Origin: Alcaligenes ammonioxydans
GTDB lineage: Bacteria; Pseudomonadota; Gammaproteobacteria; Burkholderiales; Burkholderiaceae_B
Assembly: GCF_019343455.1 (NCBI RefSeq)
Contig: NZ_CP049362.1
Span: 2,294,001 to 2,358,000, forward strand
DNA length: 64,000 nt
Reading direction: 5' to 3'
The translations under genes were made by a program, and so were the position numbers. Of this stretch, positions 25,162 to 38,169 are shown in pieces; position 1 is the first letter of the stretch; each line of letters opens with the position of its first letter. A model generated the notes under the pieces. The model saw nothing but the letters and a program-made list of their open reading frames with translations. It was not told the DNA's origin and made no database searches.

Positions 25162-27384
25162 TTACTGGCTTTCCAGGAAGCTCTTCAGTTTGTCTGCACG
25201 ACTAGGATGACGCAGCTTGCGCAAGGCCTTGGCCTCTATTTGACGAATACGCTCGCGCGTAACGTCAAACTGCTTGCCCACCTCTTCCAGCGTCTGGTCG
25301 GTGCTCATCTCAATACCGAAACGCATGCGCAGCACCTTGGCTTCGCGGGGCGTCAAGGAATCCAGGACGTCTTTGACCACATCGCGCATCGAACCGTGCA
25401 AGGCGGAATCCGACGGCGAAACGGTGTTGTTGTCCTCAATGAAGTCGCCCAAATGAGAATCGTCGTCGTCACCGATCGGCGTTTCCATGGAGATAGGCTC
25501 TTTGGCGATCTTCAAAATCTTGCGAACCTTGTCTTCAGGCATGTCCATCTTCTGGGCCAAGGTTGCCGGATCAGGCTCAACGCCGGTTTCCTGCAGGATC
25601 TGACGATTGATACGGTTCATCTTGTTGATCGTCTCGATCATGTGAACCGGAATACGAATCGTACGGGCCTGGTCGGCAATCGAACGCGTAATGGCCTGAC
25701 GAATCCACCACGTTGCATACGTGGAGAATTTGTAGCCACGACGGTACTCGAACTTGTCCACTGCCTTCATCAAACCGATATTGCCTTCCTGAATCAGATC
25801 CAGGAACTGCAGGCCACGGTTGGTGTACTTCTTGGCAATGGAGATCACCAGACGCAGGTTGGCCTCGGTCATTTCGCGCTTGGCTTTGCGTGCCTTGGCT
25901 TCGCCCGTGGTCATGCGCTTGTTGACCTCTTTCAGATCCTTCAGCGGCAACACAACACTGGTTTGCAGGTCGATCAGCTTTTGCTGGATTTCCTGAATCG
26001 CAGGGATGTGACGTTCCAGAATGGCGCTGTAGGGATGGCCGGCAGCCACTTCCTGCACCACCCAGTCCAGATTGGTTTCGTTGCCGGGGAACGCCTTGAT
26101 GAAGTGGGCGCGTGGCATGTCCGCCCGATCCACACAGATGGTCAGGATTTCACGCTCATGCTGACGCACGATCGCAACCTGTTCACGCATGGTATCGGCC
26201 AGCTTCTCCACCATTTTGGCAGTAAAGCGAATGCCCATGAATTCGTTCAGAATGGTTTCCTGAGCCTGCACATAGCCCGGGCTCTTGTAGCCTTCGGTCT
26301 CAAAAGAGACGCGCATCTTGTCAAACCACTCGCCGATGATGTCGAACTTCTTGAGCGACTTGTTGCGCAGATATTCAATCTGCTTGCTGCTCATGCCGCC
26401 GGCTGGACCTTCGTCCTCGTCGTCGGCAGTGACACCGGAGCCGGCGTACTCTTCGCCATCATCATCCACCAGACCGTCAACCACTTCGTCGATCTGCATG
26501 ACGCCTTCACGTACACGCTGAACGTAGGCCAGAATTTCGTTAACGGTGGTAGGACAAGCGGCAATAGCCATCACCATGTGCTTCAGGCCGTCTTCGATAC
26601 GCTTGGCGATTTCAATCTCGCCCTCGCGCGTCAGCAGCTCCACCGACCCCATCTCGCGCATGTACATGCGCACCGGGTCTGTGGTGCGACCGAAGTCGGA
26701 ATCCACAGTGGTCAGTGCAGCTTCGGCTTCGTCCTCGACATCATCGTCGCTGGATGCCATGGGCGCGTTATCGCTCATGAGCAAGGTATCCGCGTCGGGA
26801 GCCTGGTCGTAAACCGAAATACCCATGTCACTGAAGGTGCCGATAATGCCGTCAATGGCTTCGACATCCACCAGATCGTCGGGCAGGTGGTCATTGATCT
26901 CGCTGTAAGTCAGGTAACCCCGGTCCTTGCCCAGCTTGATCAGTGCCTTGAGGCGATTGCGACGCGCTTCCTGTTCTTCCGGGCTCAACTGGCCGCGCAC
27001 ACCGAACACGTCTTTTTCGGCCTTGGCGCGCTTGGCTCCACGCTTGGCAACCGGTTTGAGATCAGGAATGACCTCTTCTTCGCCCATTTCGTCGTCATCG
27101 ACAAAATCGATGCCGTCGTTATTTGCGTTTTTTGCAGGACGTCCACGGCGACCGCCGGTAGCGGCCTTGACCGCTGTTTTCTTGGCAACCGCTTTTTTGG
27201 CTACCGTCTTTTTAGCAGCCGCCTTTTTAGCTGCCTTTTTGGCAGGCGCTGCGCCTGGCTCTCCACTTTCGTGAAGCTCATCGAGCTCTACCGAGCTTGA
27301 TGCCCCTGATTTTGCTGTCGCGGCCAAGGTTTTCTTAGCAGACCGAGAGACCGTCGTCGAGGTTTTACCAGTCGTTTGAGTCAT
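25162..27384 (-). CDS. rpoD: RNA polymerase primary sigma factor RpoD
   Basis: 740 residues. Region 1.1 lies near 125-200, a large non-conserved acidic insertion follows region 1.2, and the C-terminus holds region 2.4 ([20 protein letters not shown]) and region 4.2 ([17 protein letters not shown]). An N-terminal Ala/Lys-rich stretch (repeats of AAKK/VAKK, about residues 47-75) precedes region 1.1, as in other Burkholderiales. ATG 27384 (MTQTTGK) follows GGAAG. It is the last gene of the rpsU-dnaG-rpoD macromolecular synthesis operon. Confidence 0.97.
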   Translation of the reverse strand: MTQTTGKTSTTVSRSAKKTLAATAKSGASSSVELDELHESGEPGAAPAKKAAKKAAAKKTVAKKAVAKKTAVKAATGGRRGRPAKNANNDGIDFVDDDEMGEEEVIPDLKPVAKRGAKRAKAEKDVFGVRGQLSPEEQEARRNRLKALIKLGKDRGYLTYSEINDHLPDDLVDVEAIDGIIGTFSDMGISVYDQAPDADTLLMSDNAPMASSDDDVEDEAEAALTTVDSDFGRTTDPVRMYMREMGSVELLTREGEIEIAKRIEDGLKHMVMAIAACPTTVNEILAYVQRVREGVMQIDEVVDGLVDDDGEEYAGSGVTADDEDEGPAGGMSSKQIEYLRNKSLKKFDIIGEWFDKMRVSFETEGYKSPGYVQAQETILNEFMGIRFTAKMVEKLADTMREQVAIVRQHEREILTICVDRADMPRAHFIKAFPGNETNLDWVVQEVAAGHPYSAILERHIPAIQEIQQKLIDLQTSVVLPLKDLKEVNKRMTTGEAKARKAKREMTEANLRLVISIAKKYTNRGLQFLDLIQEGNIGLMKAVDKFEYRRGYKFSTYATWWIRQAITRSIADQARTIRIPVHMIETINKMNRINRQILQETGVEPDPATLAQKMDMPEDKVRKILKIAKEPISMETPIGDDDDSHLGDFIEDNNTVSPSDSALHGSMRDVVKDVLDSLTPREAKVLRMRFGIEMSTDQTLEEVGKQFDVTRERIRQIEAKALRKLRHPSRADKLKSFLESQ

Positions 27385-27642
27385 ATTTTCTTCCATAGAC
27401 GCCATTTACCCCTGTGGCACTAAATGTGTAGCCACCGAGTCGTACAGGCAAGAGCCTGATAATGAGCGTGTTCACAACCGGCTTGCTCCTGGACGTGCTG
27501 CGCTAGCGAACCCTAAATAAATGTAATCCCTGGCTCCGGGCTCAAGGCATAAGGTGGTTCACAATCCGCTACCCGCCACATTTGCTCGCGTACCAGTTTT
27601 AACCCCCTGGCCGGCCACAAACACAACACATAACCCAATATT

Positions 27643-29640
27643 TTACTTCACTTGCCGAGTATAAGCAGCATTCAACAAAGCAATACGGCGTGTCAATTCT
27701 TGATAACGCTGACGCTGTTCAGGCTCTTTCAGGCCTGTGGCCACCAAAGCCGATTGCTCTGCCTTGATCGCATCGAGTTCAATGCGATAGAGCGCATCAC
27801 GCCATTCGCCTTGCGGGTCGGGCAATTCCTCTTCGCCCAACAGCTCGGTGGCCAGCGCTTCCAGCACGGGTGCCAGATCAGACTCGGGGTCCACCGCCTC
27901 CAGCAACGCACCTGCATGACGCGCCGAGCTGATATTGCTTAACGCAATCAACTCCTGCACAAGACGCAAATGGGGGCTTTGAGCCAAAATTTCAAGCTGT
28001 TGATCACCCAGTTCACCCACCAGAGTAGGATGTCCGATCAGCAAGCGCAGCAATCGCTTGGCCATCGGAGTCACCGCACGGCTACCGCCCAGCGGAGCGC
28101 GATCCGGGCGTGGGCGAGCATTTCTGTCCTTGCCTCGCGCTGGAGCAGGACGCTGCTGATAATCCGGCTGGGGTTGCCAGTCGGCATCATCGTGCCAGCC
28201 ATCCATGGGCAGGCTGTCAGCAAACGAACCGTCAAAACCATCCTCAAACGGTTCCATCCCGTCCGGTGCGGACTGCGCAGGTACAGGCGGCCGGGCCACC
28301 AGACCGTCCTGGGCTGCCGGTGCATCAAGCGCCGGTCGGCGCACCGGCTCTACCGTACTGAGACGCTGCGCCAGCTCGTCCGGGGTCAGCATCACCATGC
28401 GGGCGAACTCATGCTGAATCTGCACCTTCAAGGTGCTGTCAGCCAGCTCCAGCAACAAAGGCAAGGCTTCGTGGACGCAAGCAGCGCGGCCTTCTGCCTC
28501 GTCCATGCGATGATGGGCCGCCAGCTCATCCAGGAAAAAGCGCGATAAAGCGGCGGCTTGCTGGGCTTGTTCGCGAAACGCCTCCGCGCCAAATTCACGA
28601 ACAAAGGAATCGGGGTCGTGATTATCCGCCAGAAACATGAATCGGATCGAGACATCATCACGAACCAGAGGCAGACAGGTAGTTAAGGCACGCCAGGCGG
28701 CCTTGCGACCCGCACGGTCGCCGTCAAAGCAAAACACCAGTCTGTCACTGGCGCGCATCAGCTTGGTGATGTGATGTTCCGTGGTTGCCGTACCCAAGGT
28801 CGCGACGGCATTGTGCAGGCCGTGCTGCGACAAGGCAACCACGTCCATATACCCTTCCACAATCAGAACAAAGCCTTCTTTGCGTATGCCCTGGCGCCCT
28901 TCCCACAGGCCATACAGTTCGTGGCCTTTGGAGAACAGCGTGGTTTCCGGAGAATTAAGGTATTTAGGTTCGCCTTTTTCAATCAGACGGCCACCAAAGC
29001 CAATGATATGGCCCTTGGTGCTGCGAATCGGAAACATGATGCGCGAACGAAAGCGGTCATAGCGACGACCATCCTCGGACTCGATCACCATACCGGACTC
29101 AACCAGTTGCTTGTCTTCGTACTGTGGAAACACAGCCGACAGCCCACGTCGCTCGGTACCGGTCCAGCCCAGGCCGAAACGGGCAGCCGTCTCCCCATCC
29201 AGGCCACGACGCTTCAGATAATCGATGGCAATGGGTGACTGTTTCAGTTGACGGAGGTAATGCCCCTGTGCCGTTTCAAGAATATGATGCTGGCGCGATA
29301 GTTCGTCTTTTCGACGGGCATCGGCCGCTCGTTGGCGCGGGGTACGATCTGCTTCGGGCACGGTCATCCCGACGGAGGCAGCCAAACTGCGTACCGCTTC
29401 AGGGAATGAAGCCCCTGTGTGTTCCATCAGGAACGAGATTGCCGATCCGTGAGCGCCGCAACCAAAGCAATGATAAAACTGCTTGGTCGGACTGACTGTA
29501 AATGAAGGGGATTTTTCGTTGTGAAAAGGGCATAGGCCAAGCAAGTTGGCCCCGCCTTTACGCAACTGCACGTACCGCCCGACGACATCTACGACATCGA
29601 CACGGGCGAGCAGTTCCTGAACAAAAGATTCAGGGATCAA
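27643..29640 (-). CDS. dnaG: DNA primase
   Basis: 665 residues. The CHC2 zinc finger is at the N-terminus ([10 protein letters not shown] and FYHCFGCG). The TOPRIM core has [12 protein letters not shown] and [16 protein letters not shown] proline/glutamine-rich linker (around 440-510) precedes the helicase-binding domain. The first codon is TTG at 29640, overlapping the rpsU stop codon (TTGA); the N-terminus [15 protein letters not shown] is canonical. It synthesises RNA primers at the replication fork. A 237-bp gap separates it from rpoD. Confidence 0.97.
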   Translation of the reverse strand: MIPESFVQELLARVDVVDVVGRYVQLRKGGANLLGLCPFHNEKSPSFTVSPTKQFYHCFGCGAHGSAISFLMEHTGASFPEAVRSLAASVGMTVPEADRTPRQRAADARRKDELSRQHHILETAQGHYLRQLKQSPIAIDYLKRRGLDGETAARFGLGWTGTERRGLSAVFPQYEDKQLVESGMVIESEDGRRYDRFRSRIMFPIRSTKGHIIGFGGRLIEKGEPKYLNSPETTLFSKGHELYGLWEGRQGIRKEGFVLIVEGYMDVVALSQHGLHNAVATLGTATTEHHITKLMRASDRLVFCFDGDRAGRKAAWRALTTCLPLVRDDVSIRFMFLADNHDPDSFVREFGAEAFREQAQQAAALSRFFLDELAAHHRMDEAEGRAACVHEALPLLLELADSTLKVQIQHEFARMVMLTPDELAQRLSTVEPVRRPALDAPAAQDGLVARPPVPAQSAPDGMEPFEDGFDGSFADSLPMDGWHDDADWQPQPDYQQRPAPARGKDRNARPRPDRAPLGGSRAVTPMAKRLLRLLIGHPTLVGELGDQQLEILAQSPHLRLVQELIALSNISSARHAGALLEAVDPESDLAPVLEALATELLGEEELPDPQGEWRDALYRIELDAIKAEQSALVATGLKEPEQRQRYQELTRRIALLNAAYTRQVK

Positions 29641-29849
29641 TACAAGCGTGGGGGCAGTTGCTGGCTGCGGATGCGTTTGTAATGACGCTTCACGGCGGCA
29701 GCGTGCTTGCGCTTGCGCTCGGCCGTTGGCTTTTCGTAGAATTCGCGCGAACGCAGTTCGGTCAACAGACCGGTTTTTTCAATAGTGCGTTTGAAGCGGC
29801 GCAGAGCAACTTCAAAGGGTTCGTTTTCTTTCAGGCGAACAATGGACAT
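29637..29849 (-). CDS. rpsU: 30S ribosomal protein S21
   Basis: 70 residues, the standard length, beginning [20 protein letters not shown] with a basic C-terminus ending [12 protein letters not shown]. It is the first gene of the rpsU-dnaG-rpoD operon. Its stop codon overlaps the dnaG TTG start. The yqeY gene that lies between rpsU and dnaG in some relatives is absent here. Confidence 0.97.
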   Translation of the reverse strand: MSIVRLKENEPFEVALRRFKRTIEKTGLLTELRSREFYEKPTAERKRKHAAAVKRHYKRIRSQQLPPRLY

Positions 29850-29971
29850 GTAATCCCTGACCTTTGTAAAAAGAGTTAGCGTAACAGATAGCCCATTATG
29901 GTAGCACGATTGCAGGCATACACCAAGCAAGGCGCAAATGGGCTATCCACCAAGTATCTGAATGCCAGCGA

Positions 29972-30517
29972 TCAAGCCTGGCCAGTACCCTTGCGAATCC
30001 AAGCGTCCAGCTGATGAGGGCGAATGCTATCGTAGTCCTCAAAAGGCTGATGAATCCAGGGATTTGTGGGCAACTTGGACACGTAATAGTCCGGGTCGAC
30101 CTGGGCGTGGCCTTTCCACCACAAAACGGCGGTTTTCAACTCGGTGATCGCCGGAAATTGTGCACGCAAGTGATCGCGCACACGCATAAAAGTCTTGCCT
30201 GTATCGACCATATCATCGACCAGCAGCACATTGCCATCCAAGGTGCCACGAGTAATGGTGATGTATTGCGCAATATCCAGTTCGCCCTGCTCAGTGCCCG
30301 CCGCTTCACGATAGCTGCTGGTTGCCAGGATACCCAAAGGTACATCATAGATACGCGAAATAACGTCCCCCACCCTCATACCACCGCGGGCCAGGCAGAC
30401 AATTTTGTCGAATTTCCAACCTGATTCGTGAATGATCAGGGCCAATTGCTCAATCAGACGATTGTATTGTTCCCAGGAGACCCATTCATCAGTATCGCTA
30501 TTTGGGGGCAGACTCAT
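29972..30517 (-). CDS. Purine phosphoribosyltransferase (hypoxanthine/xanthine type)
   Basis: 181 residues of the type I phosphoribosyltransferase fold. The PRPP loop is VLLVDDMVDTGKT and the early PPi loop is CLARGGMRVGDVIS. The C-terminal hood contains WWKGHAQVDPDYYV. It probably salvages hypoxanthine, guanine or xanthine to the nucleotide. It follows purA by about 150 bp on the same strand, and salvage suits a genome with purine catabolism genes nearby. Confidence 0.85.
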   Translation of the reverse strand: MSLPPNSDTDEWVSWEQYNRLIEQLALIIHESGWKFDKIVCLARGGMRVGDVISRIYDVPLGILATSSYREAAGTEQGELDIAQYITITRGTLDGNVLLVDDMVDTGKTFMRVRDHLRAQFPAITELKTAVLWWKGHAQVDPDYYVSKLPTNPWIHQPFEDYDSIRPHQLDAWIRKGTGQA

Positions 30518-30598
30518 ATGTATTCCAGATTAAATGCACTTACTGCGCGTTGATACCTGCAAAACAAGAGTCTGGTAGGCCGCGCAGCGTCCAGAACG

Positions 30599-30625
30599 AC
30601 AAAGCGGCCTTTTAGGCCGCTTTGT
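30599..30625 (-). terminator. Perfect 11-bp hairpin after purA
   Basis: ACAAAGCGGCC (30599-30609) and GGCCGCTTTGT (30615-30625) flank a five-base loop, 45 bp past the purA stop. No long U-tract, so termination is likely but not certain. Confidence 0.6.
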
Positions 30626-30669
30626 ACGCACCGTACAACGGTGCAAGGCATTATAACGCGATAAATTGC

Positions 30670-33197
<2,528 letters not shown>

Positions 33198-33240
33198 ACT
33201 CGTGCCTCGGACTACTTATAAACGAAAGTTCCAGCCAAAC

Positions 33241-33277
33241 AAAAAGCGACTTGGGGCCTGTAAGCCGCCTAAGTCGC
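33241..33277 (-). terminator. Second terminator upstream of hisZ
   Basis: GCGACTT / AAGTCGC stem (33246-33252 with 33271-33277) followed on the minus strand by TTTTTGTTT. It lies between hflC and hisZ, so hisZ likely has its own promoter or receives read-through. Confidence 0.6.
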
Positions 33278-33319
33278 ATGCGAAGTGGTGTTAGTAACTT
33301 ACACGCTAGTATAAACGAT

Positions 33320-33351
33320 CAGGGCCGCGGGTGGAACACCCCGCGGCCCTG
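33320..33351 (-). terminator. Hairpin after hflC
   Basis: CAGGGCCGCGGG (33320-33331) pairs perfectly with CCCGCGGCCCTG (33340-33351). It is a strong GC-rich stem 16 bp beyond the hflC stop, without a long U-tract. Confidence 0.6.
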
Positions 33352-33367
33352 AGTTCTATAGCGCTGA

Positions 33368-34255
33368 TCAGTTCGCAGGTGCTGCGGCTGACCCTTGCTT
33401 GCCCCAATACTTGAAGAAATCAGAATCGGGACTGATGACCAATGTATCGCTTTGCTGGCTGAAGGCACTGCGATAGGCTTCCAGACTGCGATAGAAGCGG
33501 TAGAACTCGGGGTTCTTGCCATACGTCTCGGAGTAAATGGCAGCTGCTTCACCATCACCTTGACCACGGACGGCCTGGGCCTTGGCGTAGGCATCGGCCA
33601 GCAGCTCTTCACGCTGACGGTCTGCCTCGGCACGAATACGCTCACCTTCCGCAGCACCGGTCGCACGCAGACGATTGGCTTCCTGGGTCCGTTCCGCTTC
33701 CATACGGCGGTACACAGATTCCGAAATCTCGGGAGCGAAATCAATACGACGCAAACGCACGTCCACCACTTCCACGCCCAAAGGACGTGCGCGGGCCTCA
33801 ACAGACGTCAACACTTCGCGCATGATGGCATCACGCTCGGTGGAGACCACCTCTTTCACGGTACGCACGTTCACCGCAGCGTTCAGCGCATCACGAATCT
33901 GCGCCTGCAAGCGCTCGACCGCACCACGATCGGTTGCGCCAAAGGTCACGTAAAACAGACGCGGATCGGAAATACGCCATTTAACGTAAGAGTCGATCAG
34001 CAGGTTCTTCTTTTCAGAAGTCTGAATACGCTCGGGGTCCTTGGTTTCAATGGTCTGCAGACGCTTGTCCAGGAACACCACGTTTTCAAACGGCGGTGGC
34101 AACTTGAAATACAGGCCGGGGCTTGTAATGGTGGTGCGCACTTCACCCAAGGCAAAAACCAGGGCCGCATCGCGCTCACGCACGATAAAGACCGAAGACA
34201 GCAGCAGACCGACAATTACCGCCAAGGCCACCAGAGCAGGAAATAAACGTTGCAT
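33368..34255 (-). CDS. hflC: FtsH protease regulator HflC
   Basis: 295 residues. A single N-terminal TM (about 5-24) is followed by an SPFH/prohibitin domain with IVRERDAALVFALGEV and a long helical region (AERTQEANRLRATGAAEGER). HflC pairs with HflK in a large periplasmic-facing complex around the FtsH protease. ATG 34255 is preferred over the TTG one codon earlier. The hflK stop lies nine bases upstream. Confidence 0.95.
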   Translation of the reverse strand: MQRLFPALVALAVIVGLLLSSVFIVRERDAALVFALGEVRTTITSPGLYFKLPPPFENVVFLDKRLQTIETKDPERIQTSEKKNLLIDSYVKWRISDPRLFYVTFGATDRGAVERLQAQIRDALNAAVNVRTVKEVVSTERDAIMREVLTSVEARARPLGVEVVDVRLRRIDFAPEISESVYRRMEAERTQEANRLRATGAAEGERIRAEADRQREELLADAYAKAQAVRGQGDGEAAAIYSETYGKNPEFYRFYRSLEAYRSAFSQQSDTLVISPDSDFFKYWGKQGSAAAPAN

Positions 34256-34264
34256 CAAGCTCTC

Positions 34265-35584
34265 CTAGCGTGCGTATGGGGAATAAGGACTGACCAAAGA
34301 GCCCAGCGAGGTATCCAGACTGGCTGGATTGGCGGGTGCTGGCGCCTTGGAAGCCGCGGCCGGGGCGGCCGGGCGGGAGGTCTGTCCTTGCGAAGCAGCC
34401 GACGCAACGGGAGCGGAAGGCTCCATATCAGTACGACTGCCCACCTGACGCACAATCTTGTCCAAAGGCAGATAGATCATGTTGTTATCGCTACGGGTAT
34501 CAACCAATACCTTGCTGGTACGCTCCAGAATTTCCTGGATCGTGGACAGGTACAGACGATCGCGGGTCACACCCGGCGCCTTCACGTATTCAGCCTCAAC
34601 ACTGCCGAAACGAGCGGTATCACCCTTGGCATCGCCGATCACCCGAGCCTTGTAGCCCTCGGATTCCTGCATCATGCGTGCCACTTGACCAGCCGCTTCC
34701 GGCAGGACCTTGTTGGCATAAGCCTGACCTTCATTGATCTGACGCTCGCGGTCTTGACCAGCCTTGACGGCATCGTCAAAAGCGGCCTGAACCTGCTCGG
34801 GCGGCTGCACGTTCTGAATGGCAACCGTGCTGATCTGAATGCCGGTGCGGTAGCGATCCAGAATGGACTGGGCCAACTGCTGCACATCCGAGGCAATCTG
34901 GGTACGGCCGGAATACAGCACCGAGTCCATGGGCTGCTTGCCCACGACTTCACGCATGGCGGTTTCTGCCGCCTGACGCACCGACTCATCCGGGTTGTTG
35001 GTATTGAACAGATAATCGGGCGCGCCGTTGGGCAGCAGTCGATACTGAACCACGTACTGCATGTCGACGATGTTCTCGTCGGTCGTGAGCATCAGTGACT
35101 CAGGCAGGACTTTATTGCGGGAGCTGCCACGGTAGCCCACCTCAAAGGTGCGCAACTGGGAAATATTAACGATCTGGTAATCTTCGATCGGCGCGGGCCA
35201 GCGCCATTGCAAACCGGGATTCAAGGTTTTCGTATACGCGCCAAAACGCGTCACTACGGCCACCTGCCCTTCCTGCACGATGGTAAAGCCACTGGCCAAC
35301 CACAGGCCAACTGCCACCACACCGCCGATGACGAACAGCTTGGGGGAGCCCTTGGGAAGGGACGGGCCAGTGCCACTACCGGGCGGCGTGCCGCCGGGAG
35401 GGGAGCGACGTCCCTTTTTGCCAAATAAAGATCCCAGGCGACTGTTGAAGTCACGCCACACCTCGTCGAGGTCAGGCGGGCCATCTTGTTTCTCGGGGCG
35501 GCGAGGTGGCTCGGAACCGTTTTTGCCACTGTCTCGTCCCCAACCGGGATCATTGAGATTGAATATTTTATTGTTCAGACGCAT
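34265..35584 (-). CDS. hflK: FtsH protease regulator HflK
   Basis: 439 residues. A Pro/Gly-rich cytosolic leader (about 1-90) containing EPPRRPEKQDGPPDLDEVWR precedes the TM (about 91-110) and the SPFH domain (IVQEGQVAVVTRFGAYTKTL). An Ala/Pro-rich tail ends the protein. Its first 17 bases overlap the end of hflX, so the genes are translationally linked. Start ATG 35584 (MRLNNKIFNLNDPGWGRD) is canonical for the family in Burkholderiales. Confidence 0.95.
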   Translation of the reverse strand: MRLNNKIFNLNDPGWGRDSGKNGSEPPRRPEKQDGPPDLDEVWRDFNSRLGSLFGKKGRRSPPGGTPPGSGTGPSLPKGSPKLFVIGGVVAVGLWLASGFTIVQEGQVAVVTRFGAYTKTLNPGLQWRWPAPIEDYQIVNISQLRTFEVGYRGSSRNKVLPESLMLTTDENIVDMQYVVQYRLLPNGAPDYLFNTNNPDESVRQAAETAMREVVGKQPMDSVLYSGRTQIASDVQQLAQSILDRYRTGIQISTVAIQNVQPPEQVQAAFDDAVKAGQDRERQINEGQAYANKVLPEAAGQVARMMQESEGYKARVIGDAKGDTARFGSVEAEYVKAPGVTRDRLYLSTIQEILERTSKVLVDTRSDNNMIYLPLDKIVRQVGSRTDMEPSAPVASAASQGQTSRPAAPAAASKAPAPANPASLDTSLGSLVSPYSPYAR

Positions 35585-36656
35585 TGTTTTCCGCGAAATG
35601 ACCTGATTCGACGATTGCCGTACGCAACCCATCCAATCCGATGCGCTCTAAAGCGCTAACAAAGACTCGGGCAATAGTACCATGTTCGTCCCGCTCTACC
35701 CGTGGCTCGTAGCCGGCCTGGTCAATTTTGTTGTAGACCAGAATGCGCGGTATTTCATGGGCCCCGATGTCTTCCAGAACCTTATGAACTTCAGCGATTT
35801 GTTCATCGCGTTGCGGGTTGGCCGCATCAACCACATGCAGCAGCAAATCCGCGTGGACAGTCTCTTCCAGCGTGGCCCGGAAGGCCGCAATCAAGGTCGG
35901 TGGCAGATCACGGATGAAACCTACCGTATCCGAAATCACAACCTGCCCGGCCCCTTCAATCCAGATACGACGTGTGGTGGTATCGAGCGTGGCAAACAAT
36001 TGATCCGCCGCGTACGCATCCGCCCGGGTCAAGGCATTGAACAGTGTGGATTTGCCTGTATTGGTATAGCCCACCAGCGAAACTGACAAGGTGCCGCTAC
36101 GGGTGCGGGCACGACGCTGCGTGCTGCGTTGACGCTGCACCTTGGCCAGACGCTCGCGCAAGGTACGAACCTTGTCGCCAATCATGCGACGGTCCATTTC
36201 CAGCTGCGATTCGCCCGGACCCCGCATCCCGATCCCGCCTTTCTGACGCTCCAGGTGAGTCCACATGCGCGTCAGCCGAGAAGTCAGATGCTGCAACTGG
36301 GCCAGCTCGACCTGCAATTTCCCTTCGTGACTTTGCGCCCGCAAGGCAAAAATATCCAGAATCAGGGCGACCCGGTCGACCACGCGCAACTCCAGCTTGC
36401 GCTCCAGGTTGCGCTGCTGGGCCGGACTGAGGGCATGATCGAACAAGACGACTTCGGCTCCCGTGGCCTTGGCCAGCGCGACGGCCTCTTCCAGCTTGCC
36501 GGTTCCGATGTAATAGGCCGGATCCGGACGGGAACGACGTACCACCAGCAGCTCGGCGATCTGGGCACCGGCACCTTCTGCCAACATCAAAAACTCTTCA
36601 GCATGGGCTTTGTAATCCAGCTCGCCCATGTCCACACTAATGACCAGTGCCTTCAA
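35568..36656 (-). CDS. hflX: Ribosome-associated GTPase HflX
   Basis: About 362 residues. The glycine-rich nucleotide-independent N-domain (YIGTGKLEEAVALAKATGAE) is followed by a GTPase domain with G1 GYTNTGKSTLFNAL, G3 DTVGFIRDLP and NKID. HflX binds and splits stalled ribosomes. The start is taken as TTG 36656 (read KALVISVDMGEL), with GGAG six bases upstream; a TTG six codons earlier lacks a ribosome site and an ATG nine codons later would truncate the fold. Confidence 0.93.
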   Translation of the reverse strand: MKALVISVDMGELDYKAHAEEFLMLAEGAGAQIAELLVVRRSRPDPAYYIGTGKLEEAVALAKATGAEVVLFDHALSPAQQRNLERKLELRVVDRVALILDIFALRAQSHEGKLQVELAQLQHLTSRLTRMWTHLERQKGGIGMRGPGESQLEMDRRMIGDKVRTLRERLAKVQRQRSTQRRARTRSGTLSVSLVGYTNTGKSTLFNALTRADAYAADQLFATLDTTTRRIWIEGAGQVVISDTVGFIRDLPPTLIAAFRATLEETVHADLLLHVVDAANPQRDEQIAEVHKVLEDIGAHEIPRILVYNKIDQAGYEPRVERDEHGTIARVFVSALERIGLDGLRTAIVESGHFAENNASEQ

Positions 36657-36672
36657 CGCTTGCTCCAGAAAC

Positions 36673-36708
36673 AAAGACCCGCCCGCGGGCTCCGCGAGAC
36701 GGGTCTTT
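36673..36708 (-). terminator. Attenuator-like hairpin between hfq and hflX
   Basis: AAAGACCCG (36673-36681) pairs with CGGGTCTTT (36700-36708). On the minus strand it follows hfq and precedes the hflX ribosome site, so it probably limits read-through from the abundant hfq transcript. Confidence 0.65.
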
Positions 36709-36734
36709 CAGAGTACAACGAACTGGGCGAGGAC

Positions 36735-36971
36735 TTATTCAGCCTGCTCATCCGCAGCCAAAGTGACGGGGCGTGCAGGAACGACGGTAGAGATCGCGTG
36801 CTTATACACCATTTGAGTGACTGTATTGCGCAGCAGTACGACATACTGATCGAAGGACTCGATCTGACCTTGCAGCTTGATGCCGTTGACCAGGTAGATC
36901 GACACAGGGATATGCTCCTTGCGCAGCGCGTTCAAAAACGGGTCTTGTAGAATTTGCCCTTTATTGCTCAT
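36735..36971 (-). CDS. hfq: RNA chaperone Hfq
   Basis: 78 residues. Sm1 and Sm2 motifs are complete: [20 protein letters not shown], then [20 protein letters not shown], and the YKHAIST segment. It forms a hexamer that pairs small RNAs with mRNAs. The C-terminal tail is short ([10 protein letters not shown]). First of the hfq-hflX-hflK-hflC-hisZ-purA array. Its presence is relevant to the small RNA candidates in this window. Confidence 0.98.
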   Translation of the reverse strand: MSNKGQILQDPFLNALRKEHIPVSIYLVNGIKLQGQIESFDQYVVLLRNTVTQMVYKHAISTVVPARPVTLAADEQAE

Positions 36972-37086
36972 TGGTGAGGCTCCGGTTATGTTGTTTTTCC
37001 AGAAATGGAAGCGAATCCCACTACTTTACCGGGTTTTCCCTGAATCCGCACGTTCCAGACTGGAGTTTTTTATCTATAGGTGTATA

Positions 37087-38169
37087 TCAGGCGCTCTGCC
37101 CGAGAATCTGCCGCAAACTGTTGCACAGTCGGGCACATTGTTCGGGCGATCCTACCGTAATACGTAAATACTGCTCAATGCGTGGCTGACGGAAATAGCG
37201 AACCAGAATTCCATGCTCACGCAAGGCCTGCTGAATACCAGCAGCTGAATGCTTAGGGTGCGTAGCCATCAAAAAGTTCGCTTTGGAGGGCAAAACCTCA
37301 AAACCGAGCTGCTGCAGGTCGGCGCGCAACTGTTCACGGGCATCAATGACTGCCTGACACTGGCGTTCAAAATACGCCGTATCCTTCAGGGAAGCCACGG
37401 CACCCACTTGAGCGATGGTGTCCATGGGGTAGGAGTTGAAACTGTCTTTCACACGCTCCAGGGCTTGAATGATGTCCGCGCTGGCCAAGGCGTAACCCAC
37501 GCGCAGACCGGCCAGCGCCCGCGACTTGGACATGGTCTGGATGACCACCAGATTGTCGTATTTTTCCAGCAGACCAACCGAGGACGTACCGCCAAAGTCC
37601 ACATAAGCCTCATCCACCACTACCGTCGTGTCAGGGTTAGCGGAAAGAATCGCTTCAATGTCTTCCAGCGACAAAGGAATCCCGGTCGGCGCATTCGGAT
37701 TGGCAAAAATAATGCCGGCGGGCGGCAGGCTGCGCTTGCGCACATAATCCTGCACATTCAGCGTGAAATCCTCGCGCAGCGGCACGATGTCAGCCGGCAC
37801 GCCAAAGTACGAACAATACGTGGTGTAAAAGCTGTAGGTGATGTCCGGCAACAGGACCGGACGCACGCCGCGCAGGAACAAGGCGCTGAACACATGGGCC
37901 AGCACTTCGTCCGAGCCGTTGCCCAGGAAAACGTTATTGGCGTTGACGCCGTGATTGTGAGCCACCGCGTCACGCAGCTCCTGGGCGCTGTAGGACGGGT
38001 AAAGACGCAAATTATCGGTCGCCGCCTGACGAATCGCTTCCAGCGCTTTGGGCGACGGACCGTAAGGATGCTCGTTTGTGTTCAGCTTCAAGAGGTTATC
38101 CAGCTTGACCTGCTCACCCGGAACATAGGGAGAAAGTCCAGCGACATGATCACTCCACAAACGGCTCAT
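37087..38169 (-). CDS. hisC: Histidinol-phosphate aminotransferase
   Basis: 360 residues, fold-type I PLP enzyme. LLKLNTNEHPYGPSPKAL near the N-terminus and the PLP-lysine region MSKSRALAGLRVGYA are clear. It transaminates imidazole-acetol phosphate to histidinol phosphate. It overlaps the der stop codon (TAATG), so it is co-translated with the GTPase gene rather than lying in a his operon. Some genomes carry a second hisC; whether this is the only copy cannot be told here. Confidence 0.94.
   Translation of the reverse strand: MSRLWSDHVAGLSPYVPGEQVKLDNLLKLNTNEHPYGPSPKALEAIRQAATDNLRLYPSYSAQELRDAVAHNHGVNANNVFLGNGSDEVLAHVFSALFLRGVRPVLLPDITYSFYTTYCSYFGVPADIVPLREDFTLNVQDYVRKRSLPPAGIIFANPNAPTGIPLSLEDIEAILSANPDTTVVVDEAYVDFGGTSSVGLLEKYDNLVVIQTMSKSRALAGLRVGYALASADIIQALERVKDSFNSYPMDTIAQVGAVASLKDTAYFERQCQAVIDAREQLRADLQQLGFEVLPSKANFLMATHPKHSAAGIQQALREHGILVRYFRQPRIEQYLRITVGSPEQCARLCNSLRQILGQSA

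Noticed and set aside
25207..27300. A 697-codon plus-strand frame opposite rpoD
   Set aside because: Same reason: shadow of a complete, conserved gene.
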